Positions 1 through 6,140 are shown, numbered from the stretch's first letter. The stretch: 9,424 nt of DNA from Maricaulis sp. (GCA_002694345.1 NZLV01000006.1:2299-11722); one strand, 5' to 3'. The notes: generated by a model not told the origin, from the letters alone. Numbers and translations are program-made.

Positions 1-578
1 GCGCGGGGCTGACCGGTCAGGGCCAGGAAATTGGCCAGAAGCTCATGGCCATGCTCCGAGGCGATCGATTCCGGGTGGAATTGCACGCCATGCACCGGGC
101 GGGTCTTGTGGGCCAGGCCCATGATCTCGCCGTCCGGCGTGGTGGCCGTCACGTGCAGGCAGTCCGGCAGGCTCTCCGGCTCCACCGCCAATGAGTGATA
201 GCGCGTGGCCGTGAAGGGCGAGGGCAGGTCCTTGAACAGGCCGGTCCCGTCATGACTGACGGCGCTGGTCTTTCCGTGCATGATTTCCTTGGCGGAGATC
301 ACCTTGCCACCAAAGATCTGGCCGATCGACTGATGGCCCAGGCAGACGCCCAGGATCGGCAGCGTGTCGGGAGCCTTGGCGATGACATCCAGGCAGATGC
401 CGGCCCGGTCCGGATCGCAGGGACCCGGCGACAGGACGATGCCGTCCGGATTGAGCGCCAGAGCCTCTTCCGCACTCATCACATCATTGCGGATGACACG
501 GGTTTCAGCGCCCAGTTCCTGGAAGTAATGGACCAGGTTGAAGGTGAAGCTGTCATAATTGTCGATGATCAGAAGCAT
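1..578 (-). CDS. trpG: Anthranilate synthase component II, glutamine amidotransferase (partial, 3' end outside window)
   Basis: TrpG releases ammonia from glutamine and passes it to TrpE, which makes anthranilate from chorismate in the first step of tryptophan synthesis. Reading from the ATG at 578 gives 192 codons with no stop before the window edge. TrpG proteins are usually about 190-200 residues, so only a few residues should be missing. The class I amidotransferase triad is visible: Cys79 in GVCLGHQ, and His168 and Glu170 in VQFHPES. The start MLLIIDNYDSFTFNLV and the LSPGP oxyanion-hole segment near residue 49 are typical of the family. An AGGAGA Shine-Dalgarno at 585-590, six bases upstream, supports this start. 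The trpE gene lies on the same strand but is separated from trpG by an opposite-strand deacetylase gene. A pabA-like or shared PabA/TrpG role cannot be excluded, but trpE nearby favours trpG. Confidence 0.95.
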   Translation of the reverse strand, partial: MLLIIDNYDSFTFNLVHYFQELGAETRVIRNDVMSAEEALALNPDGIVLSPGPCDPDRAGICLDVIAKAPDTLPILGVCLGHQSIGQIFGGKVISAKEIMHGKTSAVSHDGTGLFKDLPSPFTATRYHSLAVEPESLPDCLHVTATTPDGEIMGLAHKTRPVHGVQFHPESIASEHGHELLANFLALTGQPR

Positions 579-597
579 GCCGGTTCTCCTGCCGTCA

Positions 598-626
598 AAC
601 CTAGGGGTAATAAGGTATCCCGCCAA
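598..626 (-). promoter_or_regulatory. Possible trpG promoter
   Basis: On the minus strand a TTGGCG (626-621) and a TAGGTT (603-598) are separated by exactly 17 bp. Each matches the sigma-70 consensus at three of six positions. Transcription would start near 591, giving a leader of about 13 bases that holds little more than the AGGAGA ribosome binding site. If this is right, there is no room for a tryptophan leader peptide or attenuator. The CtrA-type site at 639-654 would then lie upstream of the -35 element, where an activator could bind. By-eye prediction only. Confidence 0.3.
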
Positions 627-638
627 TCCCGCGACTGC

Positions 639-654
639 TTAACTTGTGGTTAAC
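639..654 (+). promoter_or_regulatory. Putative CtrA binding site (TTAA-N7-TTAAC)
   Basis: The 16 bases TTAACTTGTGGTTAAC match the full CtrA consensus TTAA-N7-TTAAC, with TTAA at 639-642, seven bases, then TTAAC at 650-654. CtrA is the master cell-cycle response regulator of Caulobacter and many other alphaproteobacteria. The site lies in the divergent region between trpG and the deacetylase gene, 24 bp before the deacetylase ATG. A third TTAAC occurs at 671-675. Given the position, activation of the deacetylase gene (site near its -35) is the likeliest role, but an effect on trpG is possible. Confidence 0.6.
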
Positions 655-676
655 GGCTGGCGGTGCGTGGTTAACG
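646..676 (+). repeat. Direct repeat GTGGTTAACG x2, 21-bp period
   Basis: GTGGTTAACG occurs at 646-655 and again at 667-676. The start-to-start distance is 21 bp, about two helical turns, so proteins bound at both copies would face the same side of the DNA. The first copy contains the second half of the CtrA-type site. Its complement, TTAACCACA (653-645), differs by one base from the DnaA box TTATCCACA. The second copy ends one base before the deacetylase start codon. This looks like a tandem regulatory site rather than a mobile repeat. Confidence 0.55.
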
Positions 677-677
677 C

Positions 678-1709
678 ATGACCCGTGTTTCTGCGCCCTC
701 GATTCGGACACCGCATTCCGCGATCCCGGCTTTCGCCGGTGCGATCGTGGCCTGCGCCTATCTCGTCGGCGCCGTGGTGTTTTCTGCGACCAGCCAGGCG
801 GAGCGTGCCGAGCCCGGCACAACCGCCGCGGCCGCACCGCTCTCCACGCGCCAATCGGTCCAGGCGCGGCGTCTGCACGACTATTCCAGTCTTTCGGAAA
901 CGCCGGCCCTTGCAGCGCCGGTCGAGGTCTCAGACACGCCCGTTCTGGCCCTCGCGGCCGCTGACCAGGCCGGCTCGCTCGCTTCGCCTCTGGCGGGAGG
1001 AGGGCCGCGGATTGCCATTGTCATCGATGATGTCGGTCTGGATGTCGACGCCGCCCGCCGGGCGCTCGATCTGGGCGCGCCGATGAGCCTGGCCGTTCTG
1101 CCCTATGCCGAGGCCGCGCCGGCCCTGTCAGCGGAGATTGCGGCCAGCGGGCGAGACGTCCTTTTGCACATGCCGATGGAACCGGTCGGTCTGGCCGATC
1201 CCGGTCCCAATGCGCTGCGCCTGGATCTCAGCGATGCCGACCTTGCCGCCCGCATGCGCTGGGCCATGGCCCGGGTCCCCGATGCGGTCGGCCTCAACAA
1301 TCATATGGGCAGCCGCTTCACCTCTGATCCGCGCGCCATGCGGGTCGCCCTCGGCTCCGTGGCAGAGCGCAATCCGCTCTTCCTCGATTCGCTGACCACG
1401 GGCGCCAGTCGCGGCCGCGCCGTCGCCGACGGTCTGGGCTTGCGGACCCTGCAGCGGGACATCTTCCTCGATCACGTCATCGAGGCTGGCGAAATCGCCG
1501 AGCGTCTCGACGAGGCTGAAGATCTGGCGCGCGAGCGCGGCTGGGCGGTGGTGATCGGCCACCCGCATGCTCAAACCCTGGATGTGCTGGAAGCCTGGCT
1601 CGCCCCGGCTCAGGCGCGGGGCGTTGAATTCGTCACGCTGACGGAGCTGTCGGCCCAGCTGGATGACCGGCTGCGGGCCACGGCCCAGACCACGCCGCTC
1701 AATCGCTAG
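678..1709 (+). CDS. Divergent polysaccharide deacetylase family protein (YibQ-like, DUF610)
   Basis: This 343-residue protein belongs to the divergent polysaccharide deacetylase family (Pfam PF04748), a NodB-like TIM-barrel group proposed to act on envelope polysaccharide or peptidoglycan. The substrate is not known here. A single membrane segment at about residues 16-37 acts as signal anchor. A low-complexity Ala-rich linker (about 40-108) follows, then the catalytic domain from about 110 to 330. Family motifs are intact: IDDVG with Asp117/Asp118, LLHMPMEP with His164, GLNNHMGS with His209, FLDS with Asp237, and IGHPH with His295/His297. An in-frame TAA at 672-674 rules out an upstream start, and the next candidates would remove the membrane segment. 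No Shine-Dalgarno is visible, so a leaderless or very short-leader mRNA is possible. The gene lies between trpG and trpE on the opposite strand, and its stop overlaps the trpE stop. A CtrA-type site lies 24 bp upstream of the ATG. Confidence 0.88.
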   Translation: MTRVSAPSIRTPHSAIPAFAGAIVACAYLVGAVVFSATSQAERAEPGTTAAAAPLSTRQSVQARRLHDYSSLSETPALAAPVEVSDTPVLALAAADQAGSLASPLAGGGPRIAIVIDDVGLDVDAARRALDLGAPMSLAVLPYAEAAPALSAEIAASGRDVLLHMPMEPVGLADPGPNALRLDLSDADLAARMRWAMARVPDAVGLNNHMGSRFTSDPRAMRVALGSVAERNPLFLDSLTTGASRGRAVADGLGLRTLQRDIFLDHVIEAGEIAERLDEAEDLARERGWAVVIGHPHAQTLDVLEAWLAPAQARGVEFVTLTELSAQLDDRLRATAQTTPLNR

Positions 1710-3205
1710 TCGGCATATCCCAGCGAATCCTCGGCAGCCCGGAACAGGGCGGCGGCCTTGTTGACCGTCTCCACGCGTTCCGATTCCGGATCACTGTCGA
1801 GCACGACGCCGGCCCCGGCCTGGACATGCAATTCGCCATCCTTGAACACCGCCGTGCGCAGGGCGATCGCCGTATCCATGCCGCCATTGGCGCTGAAATA
1901 GCCGACCGCGCCGCCATAGATGCCGCGCCGATGCGGTTCCAGCTCGTCGATGATCTCCATCGCCCGCACCTTTGGCGCGCCGGACACCGTCCCTGCGGGG
2001 AAGCCGGCAAACAGGGCGGAGACCACATCCTCGCCCTCGGCCAGATCGCCTTCCACATTGGACACGATATGCATCACATGGCTGTAGCGCTCCACGATCT
2101 CGCGCGCCGTGATCCGGACCGAGCCGGGCTTGGCGATACGGCCGACATCATTGCGGCCCAGATCGAGCAGCATGAGATGTTCGGCGCGTTCCTTGGGATC
2201 GGCCAGCAAATCCGCTTCCAGCGCGTCATCCTCGGCGGGCGTCTGACCGCGCGGCCGGGTGCCGGCAATCGGTCGGATCGTCACCACATCATCGCGCAGG
2301 CGGACCAGGATTTCCGGGCTGGACCCGATGATCTCGAACCCGTCAAAGCGGAAGAAGAACAGGAAGGGTGAGGGGTTCAGGCGGCGCAGCGACCGGTAGA
2401 TCCAGAACGGATCCGCCGGATAGGACGCCGAGAAGCGCTGGCTGGGCACGACCTGGAAGGCGTCCCCGGCGCGGATATAGTCGCGCGCGGCATCGACCGA
2501 CTGGCGGTATTCCTGCGGGCTCTGATTGGAGCGGCGTTCACCCAGCTCGCCATCCGGACGGTCCAGCTCCGGCGTGGCGCCGGCCAGGGCGCGCAGCGTC
2601 ATTTCCATCCGCTCAACCGCTGCGTCATAGGCTTCGCGGGCCGTGTATTCACCGGGGCGGACCGGGCAGTAGATCTGGATTTCCTGCTTCAGCGCATCGA
2701 ACACGACCATGATCTGCGGACGGATCAGGCAGCTTTCCGGCACATCCAGCGGATCGGGATCCGCCTGTTCCGGCAGGCGTTCCAGATAGCGTACCATGTC
2801 ATAGCCGACATAGCCGAACAGGCCCGAGGCGAGCGGCGGTGCATCGTCGGGAAGCGGGCAGTGGGCGTCCTCGATGACTTGCCGCAGGGCCGTCATCGGT
2901 TCCGTCTCGACCGGGGTGAAGCGCCGTTCGGCGATGTCCATGCCCCGGCTCTCGGAGACCTGACCCTTCCGGCATTGCCAGATCAGATCCGGGTCAAGAC
3001 CGATCGCGGAATAACGGCCGCGCCACGCTCCGCCCTCGACCGATTCCAGCAGGAAGGTTTCCGGCTTGTTCTGGGCCAGCTTCAGATAGGCCGCGACCGG
3101 CGTCAGCAGATCGTCGACCCGCCGTGCCGACAGGACGGTCGTCTCACCCCGTTCAAAGGCTGCCGCGACCGTGTCGAAATCAGGGGTGACCGCGGGCTTT
3201 TGCAT
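1706..3205 (-). CDS. trpE: Anthranilate synthase component I
   Basis: TrpE converts chorismate and ammonia to anthranilate and pairs with TrpG. The 499-residue length is normal. The N-terminal domain carries the LLES motif (52-55) followed by GRYSAIG, the region where tryptophan binds for feedback inhibition. The C-terminal chorismate-binding domain has NPSPF (277-281), GSSPEIL (294-300), RPIAGTRPRG (311-320), LLDLGRNDVGR (346-356), HVMHIVS (376-382), FPAGTVSGAPK (402-412) and a GGAVGYF segment near 431-437. No key motif is missing, so the enzyme is probably active and feedback-regulated. The ATG at 3205 overlaps the ppiD stop by one base (TAATG on the minus strand). No strong ribosome binding site is visible, which points to translational coupling with ppiD. 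The 3' end overlaps the convergent deacetylase gene by four bases, with no terminator between them. Confidence 0.96.
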   Translation of the reverse strand: MQKPAVTPDFDTVAAAFERGETTVLSARRVDDLLTPVAAYLKLAQNKPETFLLESVEGGAWRGRYSAIGLDPDLIWQCRKGQVSESRGMDIAERRFTPVETEPMTALRQVIEDAHCPLPDDAPPLASGLFGYVGYDMVRYLERLPEQADPDPLDVPESCLIRPQIMVVFDALKQEIQIYCPVRPGEYTAREAYDAAVERMEMTLRALAGATPELDRPDGELGERRSNQSPQEYRQSVDAARDYIRAGDAFQVVPSQRFSASYPADPFWIYRSLRRLNPSPFLFFFRFDGFEIIGSSPEILVRLRDDVVTIRPIAGTRPRGQTPAEDDALEADLLADPKERAEHLMLLDLGRNDVGRIAKPGSVRITAREIVERYSHVMHIVSNVEGDLAEGEDVVSALFAGFPAGTVSGAPKVRAMEIIDELEPHRRGIYGGAVGYFSANGGMDTAIALRTAVFKDGELHVQAGAGVVLDSDPESERVETVNKAAALFRAAEDSLGYAD

Positions 3206-5145
3206 TATTGGCCCGTTGGCGTGGTTTCGCCCAGCGCCTGCGCGACCAGTGCGCGGTCGATGGCGCCATCATTCAACGCGTATTCGGCTTCCAGCGCCAT
3301 TTGCAGGGCTTGGAAAACGTCATTGGTGGCTTCCTGGCTGATCAGGGCTTCCAGTTCGGACAGTTCCGAACCGGACAGCGCCGCCGTATCGGCCGTGATG
3401 ATTTCATCCACCGTCAGGATGACGTGGCGGCCCGAAGCGGCCTGCACGCTCTCCCAATCACCCGGATTCATCGAGAAGGCGCGGGCAATGACGGAGCGCG
3501 AGAAGTTCTCGGCCGTGTCGGTGCGGCGCGCCGTGGTGCTCTCGGCGCGACCACCCGTCGTCAGGGCCACGATGTCGAGGCTCTCGCCCGAGCGCAGCTG
3601 CTCCAGCGCTTCTTCGGCCCGGGTGGCCAGCTGGGTGTCGAGCTGGGACTCGCGCCAGCGCGCTTCAGCCACGATCCGGACATCCTCCAGATCGCGCAAA
3701 TGGGACGGAACAATCTCATCCACCCGCACGGTGTAGAAATCCGTCTCGTTGAACTGGGTCAGGTCGGTGGCATAGCCTTCCGGCGCTTCGAACACACCCG
3801 GCAGGATTTCCTGGCCCAGCGTGGCATAGCGCTCGAAATCGATCTCCAGGCTGGTATCGCGGCCGTACTGGTCGAGCGGCTGGAAGATCTCCAGCGGAGA
3901 GCCCGACGCGGCGGCAGCCTGTTCCAGCGTCGCGCCGCTGGCCCGGGACTCCTCGAAAGCCGCGATCTGGTCATAGAGCGCGTTGAGGGCATCGGCGCGT
4001 GCCAGCTCGGTGAGGATATCCTCGCGCTGTTCTTCATAGCTGGGCACGGTGGCGTCGACCGCGGACGAGACAAAGACCGCATTCCAGCCGAAACGGCCCT
4101 GGATGGCGGCGGCGTCCCCTTCGCCCATGGCGAAAACAGCCTCGGCGACATCGGTGTCGGGCACTTCATAGGCCTGCACCTCTTCCAGCTCCACCGGCTC
4201 GCCCAGACCCAGCTCGGCCGCGATTGCCGCTGCGGTTTCGCCGGCAGCCAGACGGTCTGCCACGGCCTGGGCCCCGGCTTCATCGCTGGCTGTCAGCTGA
4301 ACGAAGCTGCGCAAGGCCGGCGTGCCGATCGATCCGGTCTCGACCTGATAGTCATACGTGTCGATCAGCGTCTGTTCGTCGATCTCGATATCGCGGATGA
4401 AGTCATCGAGCTGGAAACGCACCAGCGTGAACGCCCGCATGTCGGGGGCCGTGAAGACCGGCAGGCCGGTGCGCGGATCGGGCAGGGTGGCATTGGCCGC
4501 AATGAAGGTTTCCAGCTCTTCATCGGTCGGATCCGGGATTTCATCCGCGGCCGTGGCGTCCAGCACCAGCGCCGAAATACGCCGCTGTTCCTGCGTCAGG
4601 TCATAGCGATTGCGGGCCAGGCTGTCGGGCAGTTCCAGACTGCTGGCCAGGCTGATCAGCAATTGCTGCCGGCGCAATTCGCCTTCCATGCTGTCGCGAT
4701 ACTGCTGTTCGGTCATGCCGGCACGCTGCAGCGTCGAGATCATGGTGTCGTAGTCATACTGGTCGGTGACCGGATTGCGGAAGGCTTCTTCCCGGGCGGC
4801 TTCGCGGGCCAGCGTATTGCCGGAAATGACGATCCCCAGATCATCGGCCTTGGCTTCCAGCGCCGCTTCGACGGCGAGCTGCTGGAGAACCTGTTCGCCC
4901 AGACCCATCTCGCGCGCATCCTGGGCCGTGAAGCCGGGTTGCTCGGCCTGCTGGCGCTGGATCGCCCGGTCATAGGCAACGGTCAGTTCCCGAACGGAGA
5001 CCTTTTGCTGGCCGGCGACGACGACGGCGGTGCCACTGCCCGTGAAGATACTATTGCCGCCGGTCAGGATCAGACCGAGGCAGAGCAGCAGAAGCAGGGC
5101 AATCGCCAGCGGCGATTTGGCGAAGGACCGGAAAAGGGAAAGCAT
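3205..5145 (-). CDS. ppiD: PpiD-like membrane-anchored periplasmic foldase (SurA N-terminal and degenerate parvulin domain)
   Basis: This 646-residue protein has the PpiD layout: a short cytoplasmic tail, one membrane segment (about 12-29), then a large periplasmic part. PpiD helps newly exported proteins fold as they leave the Sec channel. A SurA_N-like chaperone region spans roughly 35-185, starting with an AGQQKVSVRELTVAYDR segment. A parvulin-like region lies around 275-365, followed by a long acidic C-terminal region. The parvulin part looks degenerate: the GGD-x-GW signature of active parvulins is absent, and only the tail (VFAMGEGD ... GRFGWNAVFV, about 337-359) is recognisable. It may therefore work as a holding chaperone, as reported for E. 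coli PpiD, rather than as a proline isomerase. It is divergent from tpiA, and its stop overlaps the trpE start. Its own ribosome binding site is weak (AAGG, 11 bases upstream). The subfamily name is less certain than the fold. Confidence 0.85.
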   Translation of the reverse strand: MLSLFRSFAKSPLAIALLLLLCLGLILTGGNSIFTGSGTAVVVAGQQKVSVRELTVAYDRAIQRQQAEQPGFTAQDAREMGLGEQVLQQLAVEAALEAKADDLGIVISGNTLAREAAREEAFRNPVTDQYDYDTMISTLQRAGMTEQQYRDSMEGELRRQQLLISLASSLELPDSLARNRYDLTQEQRRISALVLDATAADEIPDPTDEELETFIAANATLPDPRTGLPVFTAPDMRAFTLVRFQLDDFIRDIEIDEQTLIDTYDYQVETGSIGTPALRSFVQLTASDEAGAQAVADRLAAGETAAAIAAELGLGEPVELEEVQAYEVPDTDVAEAVFAMGEGDAAAIQGRFGWNAVFVSSAVDATVPSYEEQREDILTELARADALNALYDQIAAFEESRASGATLEQAAAASGSPLEIFQPLDQYGRDTSLEIDFERYATLGQEILPGVFEAPEGYATDLTQFNETDFYTVRVDEIVPSHLRDLEDVRIVAEARWRESQLDTQLATRAEEALEQLRSGESLDIVALTTGGRAESTTARRTDTAENFSRSVIARAFSMNPGDWESVQAASGRHVILTVDEIITADTAALSGSELSELEALISQEATNDVFQALQMALEAEYALNDGAIDRALVAQALGETTPTGQ

Positions 5146-5159
5146 GAGTCACGGAGCCT

Positions 5160-5168
5160 TGTGGATAA
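5160..5168 (-). promoter_or_regulatory. Perfect DnaA box (TTATCCACA) in the ppiD leader
   Basis: The plus strand reads TGTGGATAA, so the minus strand carries TTATCCACA, a nine-of-nine match to the strong DnaA box. It lies 14 bp upstream of the ppiD start codon and, if the putative ppiD promoter is right, just downstream of the transcription start, where DnaA binding could block transcription. A perfect 9-mer in this small amount of intergenic DNA is unlikely by chance. There is no cluster of boxes or AT-rich unwinding region, so this is not a replication origin. Confidence 0.45.
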
Positions 5169-5178
5169 TGGTGCGCGG

Positions 5179-5207
5179 AAGGTAGCGGCGGGGATTCAGG
5201 CTCGCAA
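5179..5207 (-). promoter_or_regulatory. Possible ppiD-trpE promoter
   Basis: The minus strand has TTGCGA (5207-5202), a 17-bp spacer, then TACCTT (5184-5179). The -35 matches TTGACA at four of six positions, and the -10 matches TATAAT at three. Transcription would start near 5172, giving a leader of about 27 bases that contains the DnaA box. As ppiD and trpE overlap, this promoter probably drives both. By-eye prediction. Confidence 0.38.
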
Positions 5208-5225
5208 GCATTGGGCGCGGTCGGA

Positions 5226-5263
5226 CTGCGATGTCGCAGCGGGATTCTTGCTCCCGGCGCCGG
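5226..5263. repeat. Two short palindromes upstream of tpiA
   Basis: CTGCGATGTCGCAG (5226-5239) is an inverted repeat with 6-bp arms and a two-base centre. CCGGCGCCGG (5254-5263) is a perfect 10-bp palindrome that falls inside the spacer of the possible tpiA promoter. Either could be an operator. Short GC-rich palindromes are common in DNA of this composition, so the second one is weak evidence. Confidence 0.3.
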
Positions 5264-5276
5264 TCGCGACTAATCC
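5248..5276 (+). promoter_or_regulatory. Weak candidate tpiA promoter
   Basis: TTGCTC (5248-5253) and TAATCC (5271-5276) are separated by 17 bp, but match consensus at only three and two of six positions. Spacing and location, about 45 bp before the tpiA start, are the main support. Confidence 0.2.
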
Positions 5277-5308
5277 TTGCGCTGGAAACGGGGATGGTTT
5301 GCGGCATC

Positions 5309-5315
5309 AAGGAGG
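5309..5315 (+). promoter_or_regulatory. Strong ribosome binding site fixing the tpiA start
   Basis: AAGGAGG ends four bases before the ATG at 5320. It is the best Shine-Dalgarno in the window. It decides the start, because the same reading frame stays open for a further 704 codons upstream, through the region opposite ppiD. Confidence 0.85.
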
Positions 5316-5319
5316 GGAT

Positions 5320-6051
5320 ATGCCACGCACTGCACTGATTGCCGGAAACTGGAAAATGAACGGCCTGGCAGGCGATCTGGCCTTCTTTGGCGAGATTGCC
5401 GGCGTTGCGGGCGACTCGCCCGGCGAGGTTCTGATCTGTCCCCCGGCAACCCTGTTGGCGCTGGCTGCAAAAACCTGCGACGGGACCGCCATCGCCGTGG
5501 GCGGGCAGGACTGTCACGCGCTCGAGGGCGGTGCCCATACCGGCGATCTGTCCGCGGACATGCTGCGTGATGCCGGGGCGAGCTATGTCATCCTGGGCCA
5601 TTCGGAGCGCCGCGCGGATCATGGTGAGAGTGATGCTGCGGTGAAGGCGAAGGCCGAAGCCGCCATCCGTGCCGGCCTGACCCCGATCATCTGTGTCGGT
5701 GAAACCCGCGAAGAACGGGAAGCCGGTGAGGCCGTCTCCGTGGTCGCGGCCCAATTGGCGGGTTCGCTGCCGGACAATCCCCAAAACGTGGAATTGGTCA
5801 TAGCTTATGAGCCGGTCTGGGCGATCGGCACCGGATTGACCGCGTCGGTCGAAGATGTCGAGGCGATGCACGCCGCCATCCGCGAGCGCCTGCCGGAACC
5901 GCTAACTACCCGAATTCTTTATGGGGGTTCGGTCAAACCGGACAATGCAGAGAGCTTGCTTTCCCTCGCCGATGTGGATGGGGCCCTGGTCGGGGGTGCC
6001 TCCCTCAAAGCCGGTGATTTCACTCGAATAATTCAAGCGGTTGGTCGCTAA
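5320..6051 (+). CDS. tpiA: Triose-phosphate isomerase
   Basis: TpiA interconverts dihydroxyacetone phosphate and glyceraldehyde 3-phosphate in glycolysis and gluconeogenesis. The 243-residue protein is close to the usual 250. The catalytic residues are present: Lys12 in GNWKMN, His94 in GHSERR and Glu164 in AYEPVWAIGTG. The loop-6 region follows Glu164, and the phosphate-binding segments YGGSVKPDN (201-209) and GALVGGASL (221-229) are intact. The start is set by the AAGGAGG site just upstream and by homology, since TIM begins only a few residues before the GNWKMN motif. The open frame extends upstream antisense to ppiD, but that extension has no TIM-like sequence. The gene is divergent from ppiD and heads the plus-strand series towards secG and pyrG. 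Confidence 0.97.
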   Translation: MPRTALIAGNWKMNGLAGDLAFFGEIAGVAGDSPGEVLICPPATLLALAAKTCDGTAIAVGGQDCHALEGGAHTGDLSADMLRDAGASYVILGHSERRADHGESDAAVKAKAEAAIRAGLTPIICVGETREEREAGEAVSVVAAQLAGSLPDNPQNVELVIAYEPVWAIGTGLTASVEDVEAMHAAIRERLPEPLTTRILYGGSVKPDNAESLLSLADVDGALVGGASLKAGDFTRIIQAVGR

Positions 6052-6073
6052 TCCGAACTGAGTCGGTAAGCGG

Positions 6074-6127
6074 TTTGAAACTTCTTTCAGGCAGTGTTCG
6101 AGGCTGACTGTTCAGGCAAGTTTCAAA
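6074..6127. repeat. Inverted repeat plus nested direct repeat upstream of the receiver-domain gene
   Basis: TTTGAAACTT (6074-6083) and AAGTTTCAAA (6118-6127) are perfect 10-bp inverted copies separated by 34 bp. Nested within them, TTCAGGCA occurs twice in direct orientation (6086-6093 and 6111-6118), 25 bp apart. Together they fill most of the 89-bp gap between tpiA and the receiver-domain gene. The structure is AT-richer than its surroundings, has no GC-rich stem or U-tract, and so does not look like an intrinsic terminator. A paired operator for a dimeric regulator is a reasonable guess. Confidence 0.5.
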
Positions 6128-6140
6128 GAGCGACCCTCGT

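Larger units (their letters stand above)
5146..5247. promoter_or_regulatory. Three GANTC (CcrM-type) methylation sites in the ppiD/tpiA divergent region
   Basis: GAGTC lies at 5146-5150, directly next to the ppiD start codon. GATTC lies at 5193-5197, within the spacer of the putative ppiD promoter, and again at 5243-5247, one base before the possible tpiA -35. GANTC is the target of CcrM, the cell-cycle-regulated adenine methyltransferase of many alphaproteobacteria, and methylated sites in promoters can recruit GcrA. Fewer than one site would be expected by chance in 174 bp. The motif is directly visible; its function is inferred. Confidence 0.4.

Noticed and set aside
195..653. A 152-codon plus-strand frame opposite trpG
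   Set aside because: It runs antisense through conserved trpG motifs and shows no family signature.
579..677. Tryptophan attenuator or leader peptide upstream of trpG
   Set aside because: No short frame with tandem Trp codons and no terminator/antiterminator pair is visible.
3208..5319. A 704-codon open frame antisense to ppiD, in frame with and continuous into tpiA
   Set aside because: The protein has no recognisable domains and is rich in shadow-type composition. The tpiA start is fixed by AAGGAGG and homology. Long antisense frames are common opposite GC-rich genes with strong codon bias, so a fusion is not supported.
5146..5319. Replication origin, because of the DnaA box and GANTC sites
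   Set aside because: There is only one DnaA box, no AT-rich unwinding region and no dnaA, hemE or similar neighbour.
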